This document shows, in pieces, positions 17,829 through 26,843 of a DNA stretch of 64,000 nt. The notes under the pieces are model-generated. The model saw nothing but the letters and a program-made list of their open reading frames with translations. It made no database searches and was not told the DNA's origin. The position numbers were made by a program, and so were the translations under genes. This DNA is from Dickeya lacustris (GTDB lineage Bacteria > Pseudomonadota > Gammaproteobacteria > Enterobacterales > Enterobacteriaceae). Each line of letters begins with the position of its first letter. The first letter of the stretch is position 1. The stretch is taken from NCBI RefSeq assembly GCF_029635795.1, contig NZ_CP114280.1, positions 2,852,001-2,916,000 on the forward strand, read 5' to 3'.

Positions 17829-19178
17829 TCAGGCGCGTTTTGCCAGTTCTGCTTTATGTTTTGTTTCATTAATCATGGTCAGTACCAGCAGGATAACTGA
17901 CAGCACACCACCGCCAATCATCACCATAAAACCGCCGTTCCAGCCAAAATAGTCAACGGTGTAGCCGACAATGGCACTTGCCGCAACCGAACCACCGAGA
18001 TAACCGAACAGGCCGGTGAAACCAGCGGCTGTCCCTGCGGCTTTCTTCGGTGCCAGTTCCAGAGCGTGCAGACCAATCAGCATGACCGGGCCGTAGATCA
18101 AAAAGCCGATGACAATCATACAAGCCATATCTACGCCGGGGTTGCCCGCCGGGTTCATCCAGTACACCACGGTGGCGATAGTCACCAGCGCCATGAAGAA
18201 CACGCCTGTTGCACCACGGTTGCCTTTGAACACTTTGTCAGACATCCAGCCGCACAGCAGCGTACCCGGAATACCGGCGTACTCGTACAGGAAATAGGCC
18301 CAGGAGGATTTATCCAGTGCGAAGTGTTTGACTTCTTTGAGGTAAGTCGGCGACCAGTCGAGAATGCCATAGCGCAGCAAGTACACGAACACGTTAGCAA
18401 CGGCGATATACCACAGCAGCTTGTTCGGGAAAATGTACTGCATGAAAATTTCTTTGGCGGTTAACTCCTGCTCGGCCTTTTCGTCATAATCCGGCGGGTA
18501 GTCGTTTTTATACTCTTCAATCGGCGGCAGGCCGCAAGACTGCGGGGTGTCGCGCATCATGGCGAAGGCGAACAGTGCCACCAGAATGGCCCCAAAAGCA
18601 GGCATATACAGCGCGGCTTTCCAGTCGTTGAACCACGCCATCCCCAGCAGGAACAGCAGTGGGGGAATACCGCCGCCGACGTTGTGAGCACAGTTCCAGA
18701 TAGACACGATACCGCCACGCTCTTTCTGTGACCACCAGTGCACCATGGTACGGCCACACGGCGGCCAACCCATACCCTGGAACCAGCCACAGATAAACAG
18801 CAGGCAGAACATCACCATAATGCTGGACGTCGCCCACGGCACAAAGCCCATCAGCAACATGACCGCTGCCGCCAGAATCAGGCCTGCGGGTAAGAACACC
18901 CGTGGGTTGGAGCGGTCAGAGACCGCGCCCATGATGAACTTGGAAAACCCGTAAGCGATGGAGATGCCGGACAGCGCAAAACCGAGATCGCCACGAGAGA
19001 AACCTTGTTCAACCAGAAAAGGCATTGCCAGAGCAAAGTTTTTTCTGACCAGATAGTAAGCAGCGTAGCCGAAAAAGATACCCAGAAATATTTGCAGGCG
19101 TAAACGGCGATAGAGTGGATCGACCTGGTGCTCTGCCACTCGCGGCTGATGCGCCGCAGGCTTAAAAATACTCAGCAT
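17829..19178 (-). CDS. glpT: Glycerol-3-phosphate/phosphate antiporter GlpT
   Basis: A 449-residue major-facilitator protein with twelve membrane helices, exchanging external glycerol-3-phosphate for inorganic phosphate. Family signatures include [19 protein letters not shown] (first helix with the substrate-binding Arg), [19 protein letters not shown] (including the second substrate Arg region) and the central loop [20 protein letters not shown]. It is divergent from glpABC across a 308-base regulatory region, as in E. coli. Confidence 0.97.
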   Translation of the reverse strand: MLSIFKPAAHQPRVAEHQVDPLYRRLRLQIFLGIFFGYAAYYLVRKNFALAMPFLVEQGFSRGDLGFALSGISIAYGFSKFIMGAVSDRSNPRVFLPAGLILAAAVMLLMGFVPWATSSIMVMFCLLFICGWFQGMGWPPCGRTMVHWWSQKERGGIVSIWNCAHNVGGGIPPLLFLLGMAWFNDWKAALYMPAFGAILVALFAFAMMRDTPQSCGLPPIEEYKNDYPPDYDEKAEQELTAKEIFMQYIFPNKLLWYIAVANVFVYLLRYGILDWSPTYLKEVKHFALDKSSWAYFLYEYAGIPGTLLCGWMSDKVFKGNRGATGVFFMALVTIATVVYWMNPAGNPGVDMACMIVIGFLIYGPVMLIGLHALELAPKKAAGTAAGFTGLFGYLGGSVAASAIVGYTVDYFGWNGGFMVMIGGGVLSVILLVLTMINETKHKAELAKRA

Positions 19179-19331
19179 AAAAATCCCCGATAGTTATTTT
19201 CTATAACGCGCGTAAGCGTATCGAATGTGCGCAGTCTTTGATGTGAGTTAACGCGCAACTGTTACACTTTTATGACGAAGTACGTCATTTTGAGCTCTAA
19301 ATAACATAATTGAAATAATCATTTTTCAAAT

Positions 19332-19353
19332 TAAGGTGATTTAAGTCACATTT
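19332..19353. promoter_or_regulatory. CRP site in the glpT-glpA divergent region
   Basis: GGTGA-N6-TCACA (19335-19339 and 19346-19350) differs from the CRP consensus half-sites at one base. It lies between glpTQ and glpABC, both catabolite-controlled in E. coli. The remainder of 19179-19486 is AT-rich and holds two candidate operators: an atgacg/cgtcat inverted repeat at 19272-19288 and a weak GlpR-like site at 19211-19230. Confidence 0.7.
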
Positions 19354-19486
19354 CTATTTTTGTTAGCGCAATTTGTTTTCGTTTTTTGAGTGTTTTTGTT
19401 CTTTATCAATCATTGTTGTGTGGGTTTATGTCTTACTTTGCCTCAATATCCCAATATGGGCGCGATCCAACCGAGGTAAAACAGAT

Positions 19487-21130
19487 ATGGCTAACGCAGG
19501 CTTACGGCGGGAAACCGATGTCGTCATTATTGGCGGCGGTGCAACCGGGGCAGGGACGGCGCGCGATTGCGCGCTGCGTGGCCTGCGCTGCTTGCTGCTG
19601 GAGCGGCATGACATTGCCACCGGAGCAACCGGGCGTAACCACGGGTTGCTGCACAGCGGTGCGCGCTATGCCGTGACGGATAGCGAGTCGGCCCGTGAGT
19701 GTATTGAAGAGAACCGTATTCTGCGCCGCATTGCTCGCCACTGTATAGAACCCAGCGATGGGCTGTTTTTAACGCTACCGCAAGACTCCCTTGAGTATCA
19801 GGCGCAGTTTATCGATGCCTGCCGACAGGCGGGAATTGATGCGCAGGCCATGGAGCCACAGGAAGCGCTACGCTTTGAACCGGCGGCCAACCCGGATTTA
19901 ATCGGGGCCGTCAGGGTGCCGGATGGCACGGTAGACCCCTTCAGACTCACGGCTGCCAACATGGTTGATGCCTGTGAACATGGCGCAGAAGTCTTAACCT
20001 ATCATGAGGTTATTGGGCTGATTCGTCAGGGCTGTCGTGTCGTCGGTGTGCGCGTTTTCGACCATAAACGCAAAATCGCCAGTGAAATTTACGCGCAGGT
20101 GGTTGTCAACGCGGGCGGTATTTGGGGTCAGCGCATTGCCGAATACGCCGATTTGAGCGTGCGGATGTTTCCGGCCAAAGGCGCATTGTTAATTCTGGGT
20201 CATCGCATCAATAACCGGGTGATTAACCGCTGCCGCAAACCGGCTGATGCCGACATTCTGGTGCCGGGCGATACCATTTCACTGATTGGCACCACCTCGA
20301 CGCGTATCGACTATGACCAGATAGACAACATGCAGGTGACGCCGCAAGAGGTCGATACCCTGATTCGTGAAGGCAGCCTGCTGGCTCCGCAATTGGCGCA
20401 GACCCGCATTTTACGCGCCTACGCCGGGGTTCGTCCGCTGGTCGCCAGTGACAACGACCCCTCCGGGCGCAGCGTCAGCCGGGGGATTGTGCTGCTGGAT
20501 CATGCCAGCCGTGACGGGCTGGAAGGGTTTGTCACCATCACCGGCGGCAAACTGATGACTTACCGCCTGATGGCCGAATGGGTGACAGATAAAGTCTGCG
20601 AAAAGCTGGGCCATCGTGCCTCGTGTACCACCGCGTCAACACCGTTGCCCGGCTCAGAGTCGCAGCCGGAAGATAAGCCCCAGGCCGCTTCGCCGCTCTC
20701 TGCGCCGTTGCGGGGGTCAGCGATTTACCGCCACGGGCAGCGCGCCGCCACGCTGGTTTCCGGCCAGCGCGTCGATAGCAGCCTGGTGTGTGAGTGTGAG
20801 GCGGTGACGGCTGGCGAAGTGCGCTATGCCGTCGAGTCGCTTCAGGTCAACAACCTGACCGATTTACGTCGTCGCACCCGTGTAGGCATGGGCACTTGTC
20901 AGGGCGAGCTGTGCGCGTGCCGTGCCGCAGGGTTACTTTGCCGCCTGGGGCAATCCACCCCGCAGCAGGCCATTTCGCAACTCAGCCAGTTCCTTAATGA
21001 ACGCTGGAAAGGGATGCGCCCGATAGCCTGGGGCAACACCTTGCGTGAGAGCGAATTTACCAGTTGGATTTATCAAGGGTTGTGCGGATTGCAGTCACAG
21101 CCGCAGCAGGAGAATGGCGATGCGTTATGA
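19487..21130 (+). CDS. glpA: Anaerobic glycerol-3-phosphate dehydrogenase subunit A
   Basis: GlpA is the FAD-bearing catalytic subunit of the anaerobic enzyme that oxidises glycerol-3-phosphate to dihydroxyacetone phosphate, passing electrons to menaquinone. The ATG at 19487 (MANAGLRRETDV) has gaggt upstream and gives 547 residues; the frame is open 114 bases further but through promoter sequence. The dinucleotide fold DVVIIGGGATGAGTARDCAL lies near residue 10. The C-terminal BFD-like Cys cluster (CECE and GTCQGELCACRA) is intact. It overlaps glpB by 11 bases. Confidence 0.97.
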   Translation: MANAGLRRETDVVIIGGGATGAGTARDCALRGLRCLLLERHDIATGATGRNHGLLHSGARYAVTDSESARECIEENRILRRIARHCIEPSDGLFLTLPQDSLEYQAQFIDACRQAGIDAQAMEPQEALRFEPAANPDLIGAVRVPDGTVDPFRLTAANMVDACEHGAEVLTYHEVIGLIRQGCRVVGVRVFDHKRKIASEIYAQVVVNAGGIWGQRIAEYADLSVRMFPAKGALLILGHRINNRVINRCRKPADADILVPGDTISLIGTTSTRIDYDQIDNMQVTPQEVDTLIREGSLLAPQLAQTRILRAYAGVRPLVASDNDPSGRSVSRGIVLLDHASRDGLEGFVTITGGKLMTYRLMAEWVTDKVCEKLGHRASCTTASTPLPGSESQPEDKPQAASPLSAPLRGSAIYRHGQRAATLVSGQRVDSSLVCECEAVTAGEVRYAVESLQVNNLTDLRRRTRVGMGTCQGELCACRAAGLLCRLGQSTPQQAISQLSQFLNERWKGMRPIAWGNTLRESEFTSWIYQGLCGLQSQPQQENGDAL

Positions 21131-22370
21131 CGTGGTGATCATTGGCGGCGGGCTGGCCGGACTGGCCTGTGGCATCCAGCTACAAGAGCAGGGTAAACGC
21201 TGCGCGATAGTGAGCGTCGGGCAGAGCGCCCTGACGTTTGCCTCCGGCGCGCTGGATTTACTCAACGCGCTGCCCGATGGCACGCCGGTAACACACCCGC
21301 TACACGCGCTTGGGGAACTGGCAAATCAGGCTCCGCATCACCCTTATAGCCTGATGGGGCCCGACGCCGTTGCGACGCTTGCCGGGCAAGCGCAAGCGTT
21401 GCTGGCACGCTGCGGATTATGGCTGCGCGGTTCCTTGACGCAGTCGCATCAACGCCTGACGCCGCTCGGCATCTGGCGCGATTGTTGGTTAAGCCCGGCA
21501 GACAGCGTATCGCGCGGCCTGCCGGGAACACCGGCCTGGCATCAACCGCTGGTTGCCGGTATCGAAGGGTTTATGGATTTTCAGGCCCGGCTGGTGGTCG
21601 GCGAGCTACAGGCGCAGGGTATCGCCGCGCGTGCTGACGATTTACGTCTGCCGGTACTGGATAATCTGCGCCAGAACCCGAGTGAGTTCCGCTCCCTTAA
21701 TCTGGCCCGCGTGCTGGAAACCCCGGCGGGCCTTGCCGCGCTGACGGAAGAACTGCTGACGTGCTCGCACGGCAATGATGCCGTGATTCTGCCTGCGTGC
21801 ATCGGTACTCAGGCCCATGCGCAACTGAACGCCGCGCTCGGCAAACCGGTCGGGTTGCTGGCGACATTGCCGCCCTCGCTACCCGGCATGCAGTTACATC
21901 AGGCGCTGTTGGCGCGTTTTCGTCAGACCGGCGGCACCGTGATGCCGGGTGACAAAGTCATATCAGCGCAAGCGCTGGCGAACGAGGTGGTGGTGCATAC
22001 CCGTAGCCACGGCGATATGCCGCTGCGGGCGCAGTACACCGTCCTGGCGAGCGGCAGCTTTTTCAGTAACGGCCTGGTGGCCGAACGCGAGCGGGTGATT
22101 GAGCCGGTGTTCGGGCTGGATGTTGATTTCTTGCCAACTCAGGCCGACTGGAGCCAGCAAGACGTGTTCGCCTCTCAGCCCTATTTGCAATTTGGCGTGA
22201 AGGTGGATGCGCACCTGCATCCCTCGATTGCGGGCGTTAGCCAGCCTCGGGTGTTTGCGATTGGCTCGGTATTACGCGGTTATGACCCGCTGCGTCAGGG
22301 GTGTGGCGGCGGGGTATCGCTACTGAGCGCGTTGCATGTGGCACAAACGATAGTCAGGGAGAAGCCGTAA
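21120..22370 (+). CDS. glpB: Anaerobic glycerol-3-phosphate dehydrogenase subunit B
   Basis: GlpB is the membrane-associated flavoprotein subunit that carries electrons from GlpA. The 416 residues start MRYDVVIIGGGLAGLACGIQ, an FAD/FMN Rossmann motif. The C-terminal part holds VLASGSFFSNGLVAER and GCGGGVSLLSALH. The ATG at 21120 matches the E. coli start (MRFD); an ATG six bases earlier is possible. It overlaps glpA and shares one base with glpC (TAATG), so the three are translationally coupled. Confidence 0.95.
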   Translation: MRYDVVIIGGGLAGLACGIQLQEQGKRCAIVSVGQSALTFASGALDLLNALPDGTPVTHPLHALGELANQAPHHPYSLMGPDAVATLAGQAQALLARCGLWLRGSLTQSHQRLTPLGIWRDCWLSPADSVSRGLPGTPAWHQPLVAGIEGFMDFQARLVVGELQAQGIAARADDLRLPVLDNLRQNPSEFRSLNLARVLETPAGLAALTEELLTCSHGNDAVILPACIGTQAHAQLNAALGKPVGLLATLPPSLPGMQLHQALLARFRQTGGTVMPGDKVISAQALANEVVVHTRSHGDMPLRAQYTVLASGSFFSNGLVAERERVIEPVFGLDVDFLPTQADWSQQDVFASQPYLQFGVKVDAHLHPSIAGVSQPRVFAIGSVLRGYDPLRQGCGGGVSLLSALHVAQTIVREKP

Positions 22371-23572
22371 TGAGCCAGGCGGATACCAGTTTTGAGAATT
22401 GCATTAAATGTACAGTCTGCACCACGGCTTGCCCGGTCGCAGGCGTTAACCCGCTGTATCCGGGGCCAAAACAGGCCGGGCCGGACGGCGAGCGCTTGCG
22501 GCGTAAAGACCCGTCGCTCTTTGATGAAGCGCTGAAATACTGTACCAACTGTAAGCGCTGTGAAGTGGCTTGCCCGTCTGATGTTCGTATCGGCGATATT
22601 ATCCAGCGGGCGAAAGCCAGCCACAGCAAGCACCGCCCGACGCTGCGGGATGCCATCTTAAGCCACACCGATTTGATGGGTAGCGTCGCCACGCCGTTAG
22701 CCCCGCTGGTCAATACGCTGACCGGATTAAAACCGATGCGGCAGTTGCTCGACAAAGCGCTGAAAATCGACCATCGTCGCCAGTTACCGCGCTATTCCCA
22801 CGGCACTTTTCGCCATTGGTATCGCCAGCAGGCGGCGCAACAGCTGCGTTTTGAGCAACAGGTCGCCTATTTTCACGGCTGCTATGTCAACTACAACCAC
22901 CCGCAACTGGGACGAGACCTGATCCGGGTGTTTAATGCCGTAGGCGTTGGCGTACAGTTGCTGACAAAAGAGAAATGTTGCGGCGTGGCGTTAATTGCCA
23001 ACCGGTTTCTCGATAAAGCGCGCAAACAGGCGCGTTTTAACCTCAATGCGCTCGATGAAGCCATCAATCAGCGCAGCCTGCCGGTAATTGCCACGTCATC
23101 GAGTTGCACTTTCACCCTGCGTGATGAGTACCCGCATTTGCTGGGCCTTGAGAACCAGCATGTGCGTGACGGCATTGAACTGGCGACCCGCCATCTCTAC
23201 CGCTTACTGGAGCAGGGGAATAAACTGGCGCTGCAACCAGTGCCGCTCAAGGTGGTCTACCATACGCCATGCCACCTTGAACGCATGGGCTGGACGGCCT
23301 ATACCCTTGAGCTACTGCGTATGATCCCAGGCCTTGAGTTGCAGGTGCTGGATTCACGCTGTTGCGGCATTGCCGGAACCTATGGTTTTAAGAAAGAGAA
23401 TTACGACACCGCGCAGGGGATCGGTGCGCCGCTGTTTCGCCAAATTGAGGAAAGTGGCGCTGACCTGGTCATCACCGATTGCGAAACCTGCAAATGGCAA
23501 ATCGAGATGTCTACGCAAAAACCCTGTGAACACCCATTCAGTTTACTGGCAAGGGCATTGCCCACCGCATAA
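22370..23572 (+). CDS. glpC: Anaerobic glycerol-3-phosphate dehydrogenase subunit C
   Basis: GlpC is the Fe-S subunit that anchors GlpAB to the inner membrane. The 400 residues carry two 4Fe-4S motifs, CIKCTVCTTACP (about residues 10-21) and CTNCKRCEVACP (about 58-69). Two CCG domains follow, with KEKCCGVALI and the second ending DSRCCGIAGTYGFKKENY. The length is close to E. coli GlpC. An intrinsic terminator follows at 23597. Confidence 0.96.
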   Translation: MSQADTSFENCIKCTVCTTACPVAGVNPLYPGPKQAGPDGERLRRKDPSLFDEALKYCTNCKRCEVACPSDVRIGDIIQRAKASHSKHRPTLRDAILSHTDLMGSVATPLAPLVNTLTGLKPMRQLLDKALKIDHRRQLPRYSHGTFRHWYRQQAAQQLRFEQQVAYFHGCYVNYNHPQLGRDLIRVFNAVGVGVQLLTKEKCCGVALIANRFLDKARKQARFNLNALDEAINQRSLPVIATSSSCTFTLRDEYPHLLGLENQHVRDGIELATRHLYRLLEQGNKLALQPVPLKVVYHTPCHLERMGWTAYTLELLRMIPGLELQVLDSRCCGIAGTYGFKKENYDTAQGIGAPLFRQIEESGADLVITDCETCKWQIEMSTQKPCEHPFSLLARALPTA

Positions 23573-23596
23573 CTGTGCTACAGCGCAGGCCAACAG

Positions 23597-23623
23597 AAGC
23601 AGGGAGGTTTCCCTGCTTTTTTT
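23597..23623 (+). terminator. Intrinsic terminator of glpABC
   Basis: aagcaggga and tccctgctt pair around a four-base ggtt loop and run into a string of seven T. It is placed about 25 bases after glpC. Confidence 0.88.
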
Positions 23624-23743
23624 ATGGCGCGTCTTCACGAGAGCGAATGCCGTAACGCATTGATGATGAATAGGTAATCAGCAGGCCACGGTCTTTTCCG
23701 ATAAGGGCTTGCCACTTTTCCTGATATTGAGCAAAAAAAGTGC

Positions 23744-23774
23744 TTTACAGATGCAAATGATAATGATTATTATT
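23744..23774 (+). promoter_or_regulatory. Fur box over the ryhB promoter
   Basis: The 19-mer aatgataatgattattatt (23756-23774) is a near-palindrome matching the Fur consensus. A promoter overlaps it: TTTACA at 23744-23749, an 18-base spacer and TATTAT at 23768-23773, predicting a start at G23780. This is the arrangement expected for iron-repressed ryhB. Confidence 0.88.
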
Positions 23775-23779
23775 GCCAT

Positions 23780-23902
23780 GCGTTCCGGGAAAACCTGATG
23801 AATCCCTCCTTGTGACTCATGCGGTTTGACTGTGAAGGCACGACATTGCTCACATTGCTTCCAGTATTACTTTAGCCAGCTCGGGTGCTGGCTTATTTTT
23901 TT
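23780..23902 (+). ncRNA. ryhB: Iron-responsive small RNA RyhB
   Basis: The core gcacgacattgctcacattg, followed by cttccagtattac, is almost identical to E. coli RyhB, the Hfq-dependent sRNA that represses iron-using proteins when iron is scarce. The terminator follows: arms agccagc and gctggct (23874-23893) and then a T-run to about 23902. The core begins at 23838, about 58 bases from the predicted start, against roughly 32 in E. coli, so the 5' arm appears some 25 bases longer. Location next to yhhW and the gnt genes agrees with E. coli. The 5' end is inferred from the promoter. Confidence 0.93.
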
Positions 23903-23940
23903 GCGTCGTATTTTTTGGAATCTGGTTTCCTATTGTTCCC

Positions 23941-23980
23941 TGTTCCTGTTCCTGTTCCTGTTCCTGTTCCTGTTCCTGTT
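23941..23980 (+). repeat. TGTTCC hexanucleotide array
   Basis: Six perfect TGTTCC units and a partial seventh (tgtt) run from 23941 to 23980; one earlier imperfect unit (tgttccc) starts at 23934. The array sits between the ryhB terminator and yhhW. Copy changes would alter spacing, not reading frame. Confidence 0.95.
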
Positions 23981-24110
23981 GCTTCGCACCGCTGGCACCG
24001 CCGGAGAACGCCTGCTCTCGCGGAAATTTTTTGAACAGAGCGGTGAGTTTTTTCAGCTTTCATATTATGCGCTGCCCGCTAGACTGAAAAAAACGCAACA
24101 GGAGCGCAAC

Positions 24111-24809
24111 ATGATTTATTTACGTAAAGCACACGATCGCGGCCATGCCAATCACGGTTGGCTGGATAGCTGGCATACTTTCTCATTCGCTGATTATTAT
24201 GATCCTGATTTTATGGGTTTTTCCGCGCTTCGCGTGATTAATGAAGACGTCATTGAAGCCGGTCAGGGGTTCGGCACCCACCCGCACCGCGATATGGAGA
24301 TTCTGACCTATGTGCTGGCAGGCACGGTAGAACATCAGGACAGTATGGGTAATAAGGAACAGATCCCGGCCGGTGAGTTCCAGATAATGAGCGCGGGCAC
24401 CGGCATTCGCCACTCGGAATATAACGCGCGTCAGGACATTCCCCTGCACCTTTACCAAATCTGGATATTGCCGGAAAAAACCGGCCTGACGCCGCGCTAT
24501 GAGCAACGCCGGTTTGACGATCCACAGGGCCGCCAACTGGTGCTGTCACCCGATGCGCGTGACGGTTCGCTGAAGGTATTTCAAGACATGACGCTGTGGC
24601 GCTGGGCGCTGAAGGCACAGGAAACCTCGACGTATCAGACGCAGCCGGGCCGCCAGGTGTGGATTCAGGTGGTGCGAGGCTCCATTGAGATCAATGGTCA
24701 GCAAGCGACCACCAGCGATGCGCTGGCCATCTGGGATGAGGAAACCATCACCGTGCGCGCCAGCGAAGACAGCGAAATCCTGCTGTTTGATTTGCCGCCG
24801 GTAAAATAA
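24111..24809 (+). CDS. yhhW: Pirin-family quercetin dioxygenase-like protein YhhW
   Basis: A 232-residue pirin (bicupin). E. coli YhhW shows quercetin 2,3-dioxygenase activity; the natural substrate is unknown. The N-terminal cupin has the metal-site pattern GFGTHPHRDMEILTYVL (His, His, Glu) and later GTGIRHSEYN. The ATG at 24111 is preceded by aggag at 24100-24104 and matches the E. coli start MIYLRKA. The frame stays open upstream to 23826, but that stretch covers ryhB and the TGTTCC array and is not part of the gene. Confidence 0.95.
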   Translation: MIYLRKAHDRGHANHGWLDSWHTFSFADYYDPDFMGFSALRVINEDVIEAGQGFGTHPHRDMEILTYVLAGTVEHQDSMGNKEQIPAGEFQIMSAGTGIRHSEYNARQDIPLHLYQIWILPEKTGLTPRYEQRRFDDPQGRQLVLSPDARDGSLKVFQDMTLWRWALKAQETSTYQTQPGRQVWIQVVRGSIEINGQQATTSDALAIWDEETITVRASEDSEILLFDLPPVK

Positions 24810-24876
24810 GACGAAGAGGGGTGAAGGGGCAATCTTGAATATTCGCTTTCATGAATGCGCATAGTCACTCGCGGCA

Positions 24877-24918
24877 AATCAGCACCAGATGCATTTATGA
24901 ATGGATGCAGTGCTGATT
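24877..24918. promoter_or_regulatory. Long hairpin after yhhW
   Basis: aatcagcac (24877-24885) pairs with gtgctgatt (24910-24918), and an inner tgcat/atgca pair extends it. No T-run follows on either strand. It lies between yhhW and the convergent unrecognised gene at 25001 and may be a weak bidirectional terminator. Confidence 0.45.
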
Positions 24919-25000
24919 ATCTTAAAGGATATAGGCAGGCCATATGTCTGCCTACTTGTCTTGGGGGATGATGTTCCAGACCCCCTGTGCTGTGTTCCTG

Positions 25001-25744
25001 CTATGAATTTTTACGCTCACCCTTATCGTATAATTGTTCGTGCCAATAACTCTTGAAAGCCTGTCCATAGATTTTCATCGCCAAAGGGTGGTCACGAGGT
25101 GTGATATTGGCGAGATGGTTTGTCGTAATATCCGCGCCGATATCAATCGTTCTGGCATAGTTGCTTCGATTAAAAGTGATACCGAAGTCAAGATCTTCGG
25201 CTTCAAAGAGTGCTATTTGTGCATCCGCCAGTTTGTCGGCCTGTTCGACCAGTTCTTTTGATGAGTTAAGCGCCCGATCTATGCGTGTAATCTGTTCCTC
25301 TGTCAGCCCCTCCTGTTGTGTTACCACCAGCCTTCCGTACTGGCTCACGCTAAAGCCAAACGATGTATCTTTTAAATCTGGATTATTTTTGACAAATTTA
25401 TCGATAAAAGATAAGTAAGTTTGAAAAATTTGTGTTGATATCGCCTGCTCGATTTTCGATGCTTCATCGATTCTTTTCCATTTTGCAGTGAGTATCTCCA
25501 TAAAATCGTTATGCAGTTGCTCTTGAGTTATAGTTACTGGTTTAGATATCAGGTCTCCTGTCTTTCTTTCTGAATTATACTTCTTAAAGGCTTCGGCGCT
25601 GATTTCTACAATCTGTCGCTCGGTTTTGACTTCACTTGTGGTGGTGGAACCATCTGTAGCCTGCTGTTGAGCTGAAACGTTTGCATTCAGTTTCAAGTCT
25701 GAAACGGCCATCGAGAGTGAGCCGAGCGTAGGAATACTGTTCAT
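25001..25744 (-). CDS. Unrecognised 247-residue protein
   Basis: I do not recognise this protein. It is hydrophilic, has no signal peptide or membrane segment and looks largely helical. The N-terminus is Ser/Thr/Gln-rich (VSAQQQATDGSTTTSEVKTE, about residues 23-42), followed by VEISAEAFKKYNSERK. The middle is amphipathic (EASKIEQAISTQIFQTYLSF). Its ATG overlaps the stop of the preceding small secreted-protein frame as ATGA, so the two form a coupled unit. GC is visibly lower than in the neighbours, suggesting acquisition from outside. A partner or immunity function for the secreted product is possible but unproven. Confidence 0.65.
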   Translation of the reverse strand: MNSIPTLGSLSMAVSDLKLNANVSAQQQATDGSTTTSEVKTERQIVEISAEAFKKYNSERKTGDLISKPVTITQEQLHNDFMEILTAKWKRIDEASKIEQAISTQIFQTYLSFIDKFVKNNPDLKDTSFGFSVSQYGRLVVTQQEGLTEEQITRIDRALNSSKELVEQADKLADAQIALFEAEDLDFGITFNRSNYARTIDIGADITTNHLANITPRDHPLAMKIYGQAFKSYWHEQLYDKGERKNS

Positions 25745-26167
25745 ACCATTTTCTCCTGTATGCCTGTATGTGATAACCGCACGCTACGTACCAGCGTGTG
25801 TGTGGCAATAGACCTAGGCTCAGGCGTGGTGTATTGGCAATCTTTTCCTCCCGAACCGATATCTTTCTGCGTTGGGATGCCAATACACCATGCACCAAAA
25901 TCAAAGGTAGTGTTACATGAATGAATATAGCCACAATCATAATCTTTGAACGCTGTGCTACAGTCTGCGTTGCCGTACTTTGAGTACGGAGGTGCGGATT
26001 GAATCACGATAACGCCATCTTTTTTATTTTTAGTTAAAAACGCCTTTGATGGGACGTTTTTCAAGACCTTTTGCCTCAGCGGAAACACGGGTTTCCACCC
26101 TCGCAGAACCGAGAATAAATGCCAATGACGCTGCGATAAAATCTACGCTAAATCGATGCCGATTCAT
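25741..26167 (-). pseudogene. Small secreted Cys-rich protein, frameshifted
   Basis: An ATG at 26167 opens a 45-codon frame with a signal-like N-terminus (MNRHRFSVDFIAASLAFILG) that stops at 26030. From about 26088 the next frame continues and ends at 25741 with five Cys (ADCSTAFKDYDCGYIHSC, AWC and KDCQ). Removing one base between about 26088 and 26030, for example from the A5 or T5 runs, joins them into 141 residues. The fused reading is inferred. The sequence is not recognised. The stop overlaps the downstream gene start (ATGA). No good ribosome site precedes 26167. Confidence 0.5.
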
Positions 26168-26843
26168 TTTTATGATTTTTTATAAAGAAAAAATATAAAA
26201 ACTACGACACATATATTTTACTGTTAATGTCAAAAAAGATGGCATATATCGAAATGCTTTTTCTTGATTTAATTCAATGATGCCTGGTTTCTTACGGTTA
26301 TATCAATTTATCCCAATTATTAAACTGGGGTGATTACTTGTATTAAACTTAAATGTGAATATGTCTATCTGGCCTAATGTCCTCTTTAGAAAAGACATTG
26401 AGACTATCCAAAAACTGGGTTCACCGTTACCTAACACAGGTTATTAATAAACTACTTTTTTTGTAAACAGAAGTAAAGTCTCACTACAGGTATGTTTCCA
26501 TTAAAAGGCGGCTTTTTCCTGATTACCCGGTGACTAAAGAGGGAACATTAATTTCCTGATGAAATTTTTAATACTCAGTACCCGATATGTTTTAATGGCA
26601 GAGATGGAAACGATATTGCGTCGTGAAGCTGTGGTTGGTGAATATAGGGCAATAACATGGCTTCGGCCGGATGGCAGTTGACGAATAAAGAATTAATCAC
26701 ATTAGAAATAAAGTTGATTATATTATTAAATTAATGAAATTACTTTTTTTTGAAAAATACCTTATGTGATTCATATTATGCTAACCATTTATTCCGTATA
26801 ATCACGCTTTTTCAGCACAGGACTATCAGCGGACGATAACGAG
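26168..26843. other. AT-rich 676-bp gap before gntR
   Basis: No convincing gene lies here. Base use is strongly AT-rich up to about 26560. One small plus-strand frame, 26559-26681 (40 codons, starting MKFLILSTRY and ending ITWLRPDGS), is richer in GC than its surroundings but has only a distant purine-rich stretch upstream; it may be a remnant. The gntR promoter must lie near the 3' end; a weak CRP-like tgtga (26765-26769) with a poor second half is the only candidate site seen. Confidence 0.5.

Noticed and set aside
23826..24110. An N-terminal extension of YhhW with a Phe-Leu-rich hydrophobic run
   Set aside because: The open frame covers ryhB and the TGTTCC array. YhhW has a good ribosome site and a family-matching start at 24111.
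26761..26790. A CRP site upstream of gntR
   Set aside because: Only the first half-site (tgtga) fits; the second half is poor.
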